This document shows positions 29,899-39,800 of a DNA stretch of 64,000 nt, piece after piece. Under the pieces are notes generated by a model that saw only the letters and a list, made by a program, of their open reading frames with translations, did not search any database and was not told the DNA's origin. Each line of letters opens with the position of its first letter. The first letter of the stretch is position 1. The DNA lies in contig JALBYC010000008.1 of NCBI GenBank assembly GCA_023212645.1, forward strand, positions 248,001 to 312,000, in the 5' to 3' direction. The DNA comes from Farysia itapuensis. Lineage: Eukaryota > Basidiomycota > Ustilaginomycetes > Ustilaginales > Ustilaginaceae. The position numbers and the translations under genes were made by a program.

Positions 29899-31611
29899 AT
29901 GGTGGCGGTAAAAAGACGCGTAGCGTCACAATCTACCCCCGCCGCAGTCAGCAGCGGTAGCAGCAAGAAGCTCAAACCGGCTTCAAAATCTGCCTTTGCC
30001 CACATATTTGCCGAGTCAGATGCTTTGAGCAGGAATGTAGGAGAGCAGCGGTCGACAGCAGCGGCGGCAGCGGCGCTTCCGGCCCGAAGGCACTCGGTGG
30101 ACTACCACAGGCCCGAGCTGCTCGATCGACCGGATGGCGCCAAGCGTCTTTTGGACTGGTTCGAATTGGTCTCGCTCAATCGCGAGATGCCGTGGCGGCA
30201 AGCGTGGATTGATCCTTCGCTACCGACATTTAGCCAGGAAGAGCTCAAGAGAAGGGCGTATCAGGTGTGGATCAGTGAGATTATGCTCCAGCAGACGCGC
30301 GTCGAGACGGTCAAAACTTTCTACATCAACTGGATGGCTAAATGGCCCAACATCGAGGATCTGGCCAGTGCACCCGCCGAAGACGTTCTCGCAGCATGGC
30401 GCGGATTGGGCTACTACAGCAGAGCAACACGAATCCACCAAGCCGCGCAAAAAGTAGTCCAAGACCCGCACCGTAGAGGAATGCTACCGCAATCACCGCA
30501 CGAACTCAGCGCAGAAGTGCCGGGAGTAGGTCCCTACACGGCCGGTGCAATCTCGTCCATTGTCTTTGGCCATGGCGTGCCGATTCTCGATGGCAATGTG
30601 GCACGCGTCCTCTCACGCCAGCTTGCACTCTACGCGAACCCGAAAGCCAAGCTGACCAACGACGTGCTTTGGGCAGCGGCCGACGCGCTGGTCAAACACG
30701 CTGTGCGGACTGCAGGAAACAATGCAACTCGCAGTGCAATACCTGGCCAATGGAATCAGGCACTCATGGAGCTGGGTAGTACCGTCTGTACCCCGACCAA
30801 ACCCCAGTGCAGCGCCTGCCCGCTCGTCGATACCTGCATGGCACACCGCGAAGCCACACAACCGCGAACCACACCGATCTTGCCAGATATGGAAGATCTG
30901 TGCACCCTATGCGAGCCCATGGCATTCCAAGATGACGATGGCGATGTCGAGCGCCCAGCTGCAGCACCGCCAGCCAAACCGGCCAAACCAAAATTGCGCC
31001 AAGCTACTCTCGGCTTTGGCACCGCAAAACTCCCCCCTCCCACCCCTCCCACCCATACAACTGGCAAACTGGACCGCCACATACAACGCTTCCCAATGAA
31101 GCTCGAAAAACAAAAGGTACGGCGCGAGGAGTGTCTCGTCCTCATCCTACACGACGGCTCGCGCTTCTGGATCCAACAGCGACCAGACTCTGGTCTACTT
31201 GCAAGCATGTGGCAGTTCCCCACACTCACAATGTCGACCACCGACGCCGGAGACTCTGGTGCTACACAGACTTTCTTCGATGCCGCAAAGACGGCGGACG
31301 TGGCGGAAGAGTATATTGGCAAGGCTCTCGCACAGAGTGTGCGCAAAAGTACGAGCTTGGGTAGTATCACGCATCTCTTTTCGCATCTTCACTTGACGAT
31401 GCACGTCCACCTGTTCACAGTCTCGTCTTCGAGCATTCAGCATGGCGCAAAGACGACGGCGAGCGAGCTCAAGAACAAGAACTTTGGCAGTGCAATCGAT
31501 GCACCGCTATCCCACACTGCACAGCGGTGGGCGACCACGGCGCAGGTCGAGGCAGAAAGTATGGGCACAGGCATGCGCAACGTCTGGCTCCTCGTCCAGC
31601 AACACGTCTAG
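29899..31611 (+). CDS. A/G-specific adenine DNA glycosylase (MutY/MUTYH)
   Basis: 570 residues from the ATG at 29899. The HhH-GPD core is complete: SEIMLQQTRVETV carries the catalytic Glu (about residue 127), VPGVGPYTAGAISSIVFG is the helix-hairpin-helix, and LDGNVARVLSR carries the catalytic Asp (about 231). The 4Fe-4S ligands are Cys at about 297, 304, 307 and 313 (C-x6-C-x2-C-x5-C). The C-terminal NUDIX-like domain that reads 8-oxoG begins near EECLVLILHDGSRFWIQQRP and includes LASMWQFPTL and THLFSHLHLTMHV. The enzyme removes A mispaired with 8-oxoG. Fungal MutY is patchily distributed (absent from S. cerevisiae), so an intact copy is worth noting. The N-terminus is Ala/Ser/Lys-rich. Confidence 0.93.
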   Translation: MVAVKRRVASQSTPAAVSSGSSKKLKPASKSAFAHIFAESDALSRNVGEQRSTAAAAAALPARRHSVDYHRPELLDRPDGAKRLLDWFELVSLNREMPWRQAWIDPSLPTFSQEELKRRAYQVWISEIMLQQTRVETVKTFYINWMAKWPNIEDLASAPAEDVLAAWRGLGYYSRATRIHQAAQKVVQDPHRRGMLPQSPHELSAEVPGVGPYTAGAISSIVFGHGVPILDGNVARVLSRQLALYANPKAKLTNDVLWAAADALVKHAVRTAGNNATRSAIPGQWNQALMELGSTVCTPTKPQCSACPLVDTCMAHREATQPRTTPILPDMEDLCTLCEPMAFQDDDGDVERPAAAPPAKPAKPKLRQATLGFGTAKLPPPTPPTHTTGKLDRHIQRFPMKLEKQKVRREECLVLILHDGSRFWIQQRPDSGLLASMWQFPTLTMSTTDAGDSGATQTFFDAAKTADVAEEYIGKALAQSVRKSTSLGSITHLFSHLHLTMHVHLFTVSSSSIQHGAKTTASELKNKNFGSAIDAPLSHTAQRWATTAQVEAESMGTGMRNVWLLVQQHV

Positions 31612-31668
31612 CGCGCAAAAACAAGTCTTGCTTTTTGTGATATTTGTTGTACAATGTTGCTCTGGGCA

Positions 31669-32454
31669 TTATGTTGGCTTTGCAAACTGCTGCTTGATGA
31701 AATCTGGCATGGGTGTTGGGAAGAGTTCGTGAATGAAGATGGGTAGAATGGAAGAGGTAAAGAAGTGTTGAGCCACTTGGGCGCCTCTTTCATGGTAGAC
31801 GGCGCCAAAGAGTGCTTCAAAACAGACGCCTCTGACTTTTAAGAGACCTGTCTCACGAGGTCCCAAGCTGGTATCGGTGACGTTGGCTGTCCACCTCATC
31901 ACTTGCTCGAGCCGCAGTCGACGGCCTACTTTATCGCCCAACCGGCTGGTGGTGAGAATCGAGTCGATGGCTACTGGCGATTCCAGCAGTCTTTTGAGAT
32001 AGTCGGACGAAGCTTGGTTGGGCGACGCTTGTAGCTGTGCATGCACATACAGTGTGGTGAAGAGTTTGAGTGACCTGCGACCGATAAAGGCAAGTCGACG
32101 GTTATGCCCTTCGATGGCAGTACGATAACTTTCGTGCGTCATCGCTCTCGTCGCCAAATCCGCATTGTCACCGAGCAAATTGGTGGAGCCGATTGCAAAT
32201 GGACTTTGGCCGAAATGCGCAAGAATCTTTTGGGGTGTGAGCTTGCTGCCAAAGGATGTGTTGGGTTGTGCAGCCAGTCCACCGCCTAGCACCTTGCCAG
32301 TATACTTGGCGGCAGCAGCTGCAGACTGTCTACTTGTGGACGCCGATGCTGCGCTCGTCGTCTGTGCTCTACGCTGCACCTGACCAGTCAAGAAGGATGT
32401 GCTGGCTCTCGACACGCGTGCCAACTCCGCCGCCGTCATGCGATGGGCCGACAT
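31669..32454 (-). CDS. MRPL15: Mitochondrial ribosomal large-subunit protein mL57 (RNase III-like fold)
   Basis: 261 residues from the ATG at 32454; the long frame upstream of it has no support. An Arg/Ser/Ala/Thr-rich presequence of about 70 residues precedes one RNase III-like domain (ATRAMTHESYR, RRLAFIGRRSLKLFTTLYVHA, VRGVCFEALFGAVYHERGAQVA). There is no dsRBD, and the usual acidic metal-binding residues of RNase III (ERLEFLGD-type) are replaced by RRLAFIGRRSL, so catalysis is unlikely. This fits the structural proteins mL57/mL44; the absence of a dsRBD and the short length favour mL57. It is convergent with the MutY gene (57 bp). Confidence 0.7.
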   Translation of the reverse strand: MSAHRMTAAELARVSRASTSFLTGQVQRRAQTTSAASASTSRQSAAAAAKYTGKVLGGGLAAQPNTSFGSKLTPQKILAHFGQSPFAIGSTNLLGDNADLATRAMTHESYRTAIEGHNRRLAFIGRRSLKLFTTLYVHAQLQASPNQASSDYLKRLLESPVAIDSILTTSRLGDKVGRRLRLEQVMRWTANVTDTSLGPRETGLLKVRGVCFEALFGAVYHERGAQVAQHFFTSSILPIFIHELFPTPMPDFIKQQFAKPT

Positions 32455-32520
32455 GGGTGTGTGATGTATGTATGATGTCTTCAGGGTTAGCCACTTGTTC
32501 CCACCCAAAATTGATTTTTT

Positions 32521-32542
32521 TCTCTCTCTCTCTCTCTCTCTC
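32521..32542. repeat. TC microsatellite upstream of mL57
   Basis: Eleven TC dinucleotides following a T run, in the 5' region of the minus-strand mL57 gene (GA-rich on its coding strand). Confidence 0.9.
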
Positions 32543-32704
32543 GCGCTGGACGGAACCGCGCTGGGCGTCAGCTTTAGCCCATTTTGCACTGACGCAAAAA
32601 AAAACCTACTGTGACTGCGCCTAGCCACAAGGGATTGGAATTTTTGACTTTGCCTGCTAGAGAGCTTCCCACCACCACGCGCAGCATACACACATATACA
32701 CAAT

Positions 32705-33628
32705 ATGACTCCCGTCGCAGCACCATCGACAGGGAACGGCAAGCCCATGAACTGGGCCGATGACTTTGACGAGGATGCCAGCAACAATCTGCCCAGGATT
32801 GAGGAGCGTGACGAAGGCAATGGCATCAAGGTAGTGACCGAGTATCGGCTCAATGCCGATGGCAAGAAAGTGAAAATCACCCGCAGAATCAAACGCACCC
32901 TGATCAAGACCAAGGTTAATCACGACGTTGCCGAACGCAAAACCTGGGTCAAGTTTGGCCAAGAAAAGGGCAAACCACCGGGTCCACAGTCGGCCACGAC
33001 CACCATTGGCGAAAATGTGATGCTCAAGATGAGCGCAGGAAACAAAAAGGAGGCCGAGCCCGAAGTCGACGATATGGACAAGGTCCGACAGCAACTGGCC
33101 AACAAGCGCATCGTCTGTCGACTGTGCAAAGGCGACCATTTCACCACAAAGTGTCCCTACAAAGATACGCTCGAAGCGATCCCTGGTGCTGCCGACACAC
33201 CCGATGGTCCAGAGGGTGGCATGACACCCGCCAACATGGTGCCCGACAATCCGGCTGCCACAGGTCTGGGAGGAGGCATGGGTGGCAAATACGTCCCACC
33301 CAGCATGCGTGGTGGTGCCAAAGGTCCAGGCGAAAAAATGGGCGGCTTGGGTGGTTCGCGCGACGACTTGCCCACTTTACGTGTTACCAACCTGAGCGAA
33401 GACGCCGACGACGAAGACTTGCGCGATCTCTTCAGCCGCTTTGGCTCCGTCGTCCGTGTCTATGTCGGCAGAGATCGCGAAACAGGTGCATGCAAGGGTT
33501 ACGCATTCGTCAGCTTCATCAGCCGCGAAGACGCCGACCGTGCCCGCCAAAAAGTCGACGGCCGAGGCTACGACAATCTCATCCTCAGCTGCCAGTGGTC
33601 CCTACCGCGTGGCGAACGACCTACGTAA
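32705..33628 (+). CDS. TIF35: Translation initiation factor eIF3 subunit g
   Basis: 307 residues, ATG at 32705. The N-terminal eIF3g domain has MNWADDFDED and GIKVVTEYRLNADGKKVKIT. A CCHC zinc knuckle follows, CRLCKGDHFTTKCPY (C-x2-C-x4-H-x4-C). The C-terminal RRM has RNP2 LRVTNLSED and RNP1 KGYAFVSFISREDA. eIF3g sits on the 40S subunit and helps scanning and reinitiation. Domain order and length are normal. Confidence 0.95.
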   Translation: MTPVAAPSTGNGKPMNWADDFDEDASNNLPRIEERDEGNGIKVVTEYRLNADGKKVKITRRIKRTLIKTKVNHDVAERKTWVKFGQEKGKPPGPQSATTTIGENVMLKMSAGNKKEAEPEVDDMDKVRQQLANKRIVCRLCKGDHFTTKCPYKDTLEAIPGAADTPDGPEGGMTPANMVPDNPAATGLGGGMGGKYVPPSMRGGAKGPGEKMGGLGGSRDDLPTLRVTNLSEDADDEDLRDLFSRFGSVVRVYVGRDRETGACKGYAFVSFISREDADRARQKVDGRGYDNLILSCQWSLPRGERPT

Positions 33629-33729
33629 CACCCCGCCCTCATTCACACGCACACTTTGTCAATATTTCACGAGACACCCTAGTAGCATTAAGATTGTGAG
33701 AGTAGGGAGTGAGAGGGCGCGATCTTCTT

Positions 33730-34626
33730 CTACGTGTTGAATCTGTGGGGGCAAGTGTCAGTACGAGGCATGAAACGAGAAAAGTGGGGAACGAATACGT
33801 ACTTTCGGTTCTGGTTGGGACCAAAGAGGTCGAGTCGAATCTCGGGGAGCATGCGGTCTTCGAGCAGACGCAGACGCTCTTCCAAGGTATTGTTGATGGT
33901 AATCTTGCCACCATGGCCGGCGAGAATGAGACCGCCTACGGATTCTTTGCCCAATCCTTCCTGCACCGTGACGCTGGTATCGCGACCCGATTTTTCCTTA
34001 AAGGCCTTTTCGGCCTCCTTGGCGGCATCCTGAGCCATCTGTACGTCGTTGGACTTGACAGTGACGGTGACTTTGGTCTCCATGAGTTGCAAGAGTCCCT
34101 GCAGGATGAGCTGGGTGAGCAGCTTCTTGTACTTGTCCTGGTCCGCCGTCAGTTCGTCCAGCTTGTCCTTGGTTGCGTCAAACAGCGACTGCAGGTGCTG
34201 CTCGCGCGTCTGGAGCAGCTTCAATCTCGACTTGTTGGTCTGATTCGACTGCTCACTGTTACAGCACCAAAACACAACGTCAGTATATGCTCCGACCTTC
34301 GAAGGCCTGTGGGAAGGGGGCCAATGAAAACGTACATCTTGTGGGCGACAAGCGCCTGCTTCTTCTTCTTGTCGTATTGTGCGTCAATGTTGATCGCTTC
34401 TTGTCGCACGATCTTGCCCTTCTCGATGGCAAATTCCTCATCAGCCTTGATCTGGATCTCGCGGGCCTTTTCCACCGCCTCTTGTTTGATGAAGGCCACC
34501 TATCGCATCATTCCCGCGTTCCCCCCGGTCAGCAAAGTCTGTGTCGAGCATCGTACCCTGCGGCAGACTTACCATCTTCTTCATCTCGGAGAGCACCTCC
34601 TCATCGTTCATTGGCCGACTTGACAT
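33730..34626 (-). CDS. VMA4: V-type H+-ATPase subunit E, four exons
   Basis: Exons (minus strand) are 34626-34573, 34499-34336, 34255-33803 and 33742-33730, with introns of 73, 80 and 60 nt. The spliced protein is 227 residues, normal for subunit E. It begins MSSRPMNDEEVLSEMKKM and continues VAFIKQEAVEKAREIQIKAD, EEFAIEKGKIV and QYDKKKKQALVAHK. Across the second junction comes IEQSNQTNKSRLKLLQTREQ, and the end is GPNQNRKFNT. Subunit E with G forms the peripheral stalk of the vacuolar proton pump. The last intron is a multiple of three without a stop, so retention would insert 20 residues. It is divergent from the Ran-binding gene, with 225 bp between the starts. Confidence 0.9.
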
Positions 34627-34851
34627 CTTGCGCGGAGGTTTAGTGGTCAAGCTAAGATGGATGATGGGCAAAGCACGGCAGGGCCAAAGGGGCGCACGCT
34701 CCCCCTTTCGATAGTGAACCAGTGGCCTAACATCCTAATCCCATTTTTATCGATTTTATCGGAACCGAAAGGGCAAAGTGGAGGATCTGTTTGGGCACGG
34801 AGAGTGTGTGTTTTACCCTCTACCACCATCATCCGTCCAGCTTGTCCCAGA

Positions 34852-36588
34852 ATGCGTCCAACGTCGCCGGATACTGCCAGCGTTGCAGGCGCGACGGCGA
34901 AGCCTGCGACGCGGTCAAAGGACAAACCAGTCTCGGACACAAAACAAAGCGCGAGTGCGGCTAAAACTACCACCGCGTTTGAAGAACATCACAGCAGTCG
35001 GAAACGCGAACGTGAAGGCAGTCTCGAGCCGAGCACCCAACAGACACCCACCAAGGTCTCGGACCCCGTTCCGGCCAAGAAAAACAGGCTGCAGGAGGAT
35101 GCTCTCGCCGAAGAGTCTGACGTCGTAGATGCTCCCACGGCGCCAGCGTCGGTCGGTGTCGAGACCGAGAAAGTCGGTCTGATTCGCAAGAAAGTCGATG
35201 CCATGAGCACCGGAGAAAATCCAGCCGCATCATCTACCGATAACGGTATTGTCGCTGAACCCTCGTTGGAAGCAGCGTCAAAGAAGGAGGAGGAGAAGGA
35301 GGCAACGAGCGCAGAGCCGCCTGCGACCAAAGTGGCCAAAGTCGACGTCGTCCCCTCCTCCTCCCCGCCATTGTCTACATCCTCCAACAGCAAGCCACAG
35401 TCCTCGACGGGCTCCCCAGCACCACCACCGCCGCTTCCAGCGCGAACCCAGCCGACGTTCTCCTCCTTTAGCTCGAAAGCATCGCCCTTCAGCGCCGTCC
35501 CCACCTCGTCCGGCTCATCAGGTCCAGCGTCGAGCAAGAACAGCTTTGCCGCTTTCAGCGCCAAAACATCCGCCGCATCATCATCTCCAACGACGGCCGC
35601 GCGCGGTAGTGGCTTCGGCGGTATCCAGCCTAGCAACCTTGGCTCTTCGATTGGGGGGAAACACGACCCCGCATCTGCGCCCGCCGCAAGCACCGTTATG
35701 CCAACACCAACCAAGTCCGTCCTCAAGGGCCCTTCCCTCGGCTTTGGCGCGTTTGCAGGAGCAAGTCCCCTGTCCAAAGCCAAATCCCCCACTCCCACCC
35801 CGGCTGCCAATTCGACGCTCGACGGCAAATCGGCCGATGCACCTGCCGAGAGTCCCCAAGCAGAGGACGGCGGCGGCGGCGCCTCGTCGACAGCGGCAGC
35901 GGCGGGAGCCAAATCGCCAGACGAAGGAACTGCCGAGACGTTTGAACAGAAACTCCTGCGGGAGCAAGATGCCGGCAAGGATGACAGCGCGACGATAAAA
36001 ACACGGTTGCCGGACACGTCAGAGATTGACAGTAAGTATACGCAAGCAATCGCGCGCGCGTGTCAGTAAGGTTGCTGATGGACATTCTTTTCTTGGGTAA
36101 CAGCGAAAACTGGTGAAGAGGATGAAGAAACAATTCACAGTATCCGCGCCAAACTGTACACGATGGCCGTTGACCAGTCGTGGAAGGAACGCGGGACGGG
36201 GACGTTACGCGTCAACATACCCAAAAGAACAACAACACCCGCCTCGAGCACGACAAGGGAGAAGAAATCGGCTCGCATCGTAATGCGTGCAGACGGCATC
36301 CTCCGTGTCATCCTCAACGTCGTTCTTTTCAAAGGCATGAAGTGCGAGTTGGCCGAAAAATTCATCCGCATCGTCGCGTTCGAGGCCAATAAACCCGTTC
36401 ACTACGCCATCAAAGTACGTCCCCCCCCCCCCCACCCCCCTACTTCGCCCCGCGCGCCCCATTTACTGACCCTCTTCTTTTCGCCCGCGATCTAGGTCAA
36501 TAACCCCAACAACGCTGCCATCCTTATGGACGTCCTTGAAGACTTTATCTCCACCGACAACGACGATCACGACGATGACAACGTCTGA
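34852..36588 (+). CDS. Ran-binding-domain nucleoporin-like protein (Yrb2/Hba1 type), three exons
   Basis: Exons 34852-36031, 36104-36414 and 36496-36588; introns 72 and 81 nt; 527 residues. The frame is open to an ATG at 34657, but that leader looks like translated 5' UTR. The N-terminal half has a basic patch ([10 protein letters not shown]) and is Ala/Ser/Pro/Lys-rich, with scattered FG/FxxF elements ([30 protein letters not shown]). The C-terminal RanBD1 has [48 protein letters not shown] and [18 protein letters not shown]. That arrangement matches Yrb2/Hba1/RanBP3, which bind Ran-GTP with Crm1 in nuclear export. Intron 2 carries a run of 13 C just after its donor. Confidence 0.8.
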
Positions 36589-36833
36589 GCATTCTTCCTC
36601 CCTCCCTCCCCGCTTCTTAAACTCGCCACTTTTCTATACATCTCACCCAAAATACTTCGTGCTGGTATGCCAATTCTTACCTTCAACTCTCCAACGCCGA
36701 ATGCTCTGCACAATTTTGACACCCTCGCTATCCCCTCTCTCCATCTCTCTCTCTCACACGTGTGTGCACGATCTCGAACAGCAATCTACAATTCCATAAG
36801 TCATCTAGTATGTACAAGCAAGCAACCACAATT
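36589..36833. other. Convergent intergenic region before GDB1 stop
   Basis: 245 bp of pyrimidine-rich sequence between two stops, with a CTCTCT run near 36744; no gene seen. Confidence 0.4.
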
Positions 36834-39800
36834 CTATTCAGAAAGTTCGAGCAGAGCGTCGAGAAGAGCAGCAGCGCTCCAGGCTTGAGTGGCACACGAG
36901 TCGCTGCAGTGAGCGCCGTTGGCGTTGGTCAGCTCCGGCAGACCGGCCCAGGGCGAAGTGCGAATGTGTTTGCGGTGCTCCAGCAGCATCGCATTGACAC
37001 GGTGCGACATTTGCAGCTTAGAAGCGCCCGCCTCGGCGCCAAAGATGGCGACCGCGCGCAGATAGTAGCCACGCAGCCACACCCATTCCGGACCGTTGTG
37101 GTAGTTCCACCCGCACGACGTCGACGGGTCGTCCGTCTCGCGTTGGTCGTAGTTGGGACGGTAGTTCCAGTCAGACGCATCCAGCGTCTTCATACCCAAC
37201 GGTCCAACCAGCACATCCCGTGCCATGTTGAGCGCACTTCGAGCATGGTCACCCTTGAACAGCTCCGGAGCGACACACATGGCGATTGGGAAGTTGGATC
37301 GGAACTGGTAATCGGCCCATTCGCGACCCTTGGAAGAACCGTAGACGTCCTTGTAGACGCCACGTCGGTTGACCAGCTTACTGTCTATGTCGTACTTGCT
37401 ATCCTCGGCCGCATCGGTGGGCACGTAGTAGGCAGTCTCGAACGATTCTTGCAGCAGGTTGGCCCATTGCTCGTAGGTCACAAGCTGTTTCTTGCCGTCA
37501 ATAGTGGCCTCAACGCCCTTGGCCTCCTTCCAGACACCTTTCTTCTCCAAAGAAGCGACCCACGACAGGGTGCTCTTGAGCAAGGCAGTGATCTCGATCG
37601 CTGCACCGTTTCGTGGCGAGCCAGGCACGCCCTTGTTTCCAGCCTTGGCAGAAGAGCCGTTCTTGTCCTGCCAAGTACCGCAGTTGTGCTCGTTTCCTCC
37701 AAAGATGATGCCAGTCTTCCAGTCAACATCGACATCAATGTTGAAGCCGTCAGGATGCATGTCTTGATCAATAGCCGGGCCAGCGTTGTACTCGCGGAAG
37801 TGGATACCCGAGGCGTGTCGCTGGAGAATCTCCTGGATCAGCTCGGCGATCGTACTCTTGTGCGCAAACGCTTTCGCGTCATTCCAAGGCACCCACTCGT
37901 CGTTCAGTGGGAACCGACGAGCAACTTTCTCGGCGAGAATCGACTCGCCCTGCGGCACCATCTTTGTGTAGTCTTGAACGTTCTGTGCAAAGAACCACGG
38001 GCCATCTCGGCAGTTGTATCGAGGCGTTCTGCCAGAGTCGAGTAGATTGGGAATCATACCGTGCTTCAGAGTAGAGCCGAAGGCCAAGATGTGTTCTTTA
38101 GCGGCGTCGTACATTCCAGTGACCAGGTAAAGACCTCGCAGGGAAATAAAGACATCTCGGCCCCACAATCTTGCCCAGGAAGCGGTGAAGAACGGCAGAC
38201 CAGCAGCCATCGAAGCGACATCTTTGTCTGGCCAGAGAGAAGCAGACTTGACAAGCCCGTTCATCTGAACAGAGCACAGAGCAAGTGCCTGGATGAAATC
38301 GTGACTCTCTTTGACGAAGGGAGACATCTGTGAGAGTGCTCGTTGGACAGCAGCACGATAGGCAGTCTGGATCACCAGGGCAAAGTACTTTGGTCGCATG
38401 AAGTTGGGTACTGTGTCCTTGATCAGGTCAAACCTTTCCGCAAACCACTTCGCGGGCGCGTCGAGGTGTGGCAAGATGGGCACCTGCTTATGCAGACGGT
38501 GGTGGACGTAGTCAAGTGCCCAAGGTCCTTCGCGCAAGTGAGCGCACAGAGGATGTCCCAGGTCGTTGTGCTGCATGATGGGACGAAGCATCGACATCCA
38601 GCCCTCGAGACCACAGTAAACCAATGCATCCGAGTTGGGAACCGTGTAGACACCATCGCTACCCTCGGTCACGTCCTTCTCCTCGCCATCAGCTCGGTAA
38701 AGGACAACATTGAGGTCAACGAGGTCCAGCTTGGACATGGCCTCCTCGGCTCCGGATCGACACTTTGTGTCAAGATCCGGCGCAATGTGGGACATCTCGG
38801 TGGCGAAAAGCATCACACTTCCAGGGGGGAAGACGTCGGGCACAATGATCTCGGTGTAGCTCAAGCGACCATCTTCTTCAACCGTGCGAAGTTCAGGCGC
38901 ATCAAGGTTGATGAGTTTGGAAGAAAGCCCGTCCAAGTATTCTTTGTCTTCGGGAGCTGTGGAATCCGTGATCTCCAGCGTTCGGCCCAGAATAAAGTTG
39001 ACCTTTGTGCGGTCCATCTTGAATGGATTGACCTGACCACGCTCCTTGGGACCTTTGTGAATGGCGGTGTGCGCAAGGCAGACATAGCCCTTGTGCGTCT
39101 GTGGGTGAACACGGTGCATGAGGAGATAGTCTCCCTCTTGGTGGACGTGGCCCTCCGAGTAGCCCTTTCGGACCATCTCGACGTGAAGGTGGTTCACCAC
39201 ACGCTTGATGGCGCCAATTCCACTTTCCTCTGGGTTGTGGATGGGTCTGTATCTTCGAGACTCTTGTACAACGTCGAGTGTCTTTGGATACAAGTCGTCA
39301 AAGCCTTTGGTGCTGCCGATGGCGGACCAGGAGAAGGCTACCAGAGCGCCCATAGTGATGGCGTCTTCGCTGGTTCGCTTCATGGTGGGTGTCTCATTAT
39401 CGTGTGTGACGTCCATAAACAGTGCGTGGGGGCTGGAACCTTCCAATTGCTCGATCATGCAGTCGGCATCTTTGAGACCCGCTTCGGGCAAGCTGATTTT
39501 GCCAGTCAGGTTGAGGCAGGCAGCATCCATGGAACCGATCGGCTTGTTCGCGCCAAAGCGGTAGAGCAGGCGACTTTCCTCCTTGGGGTCGTTGCCATTT
39601 TCCATTTCACGGATGAGGGAGTTGATACCAAGGCGGCTGACAAAGTGAACATCCATCTCTGCGCTGCCAGTAAAGAGCTCTGCGCACACATACAGGTTAG
39701 GATTGGCGCGTCGGGCGATGTCGAGGAAGTGCTCGCCCACCTGAATTGGAGTCGAGTGGCAATTGTCGATTCGGAAAGCATCGAAGACGGAGGCCAACAG

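Noticed and set aside
34657..34851. 65-residue N-terminal extension of the Ran-binding protein
   Set aside because: It starts 31 bp from the divergent subunit E start, has non-coding-like composition, and a better ATG follows at 34852.
36762..38045. 427-codon plus-strand frame over the GDB1 3' end
   Set aside because: Same explanation: antisense shadow of the glucosidase domain.
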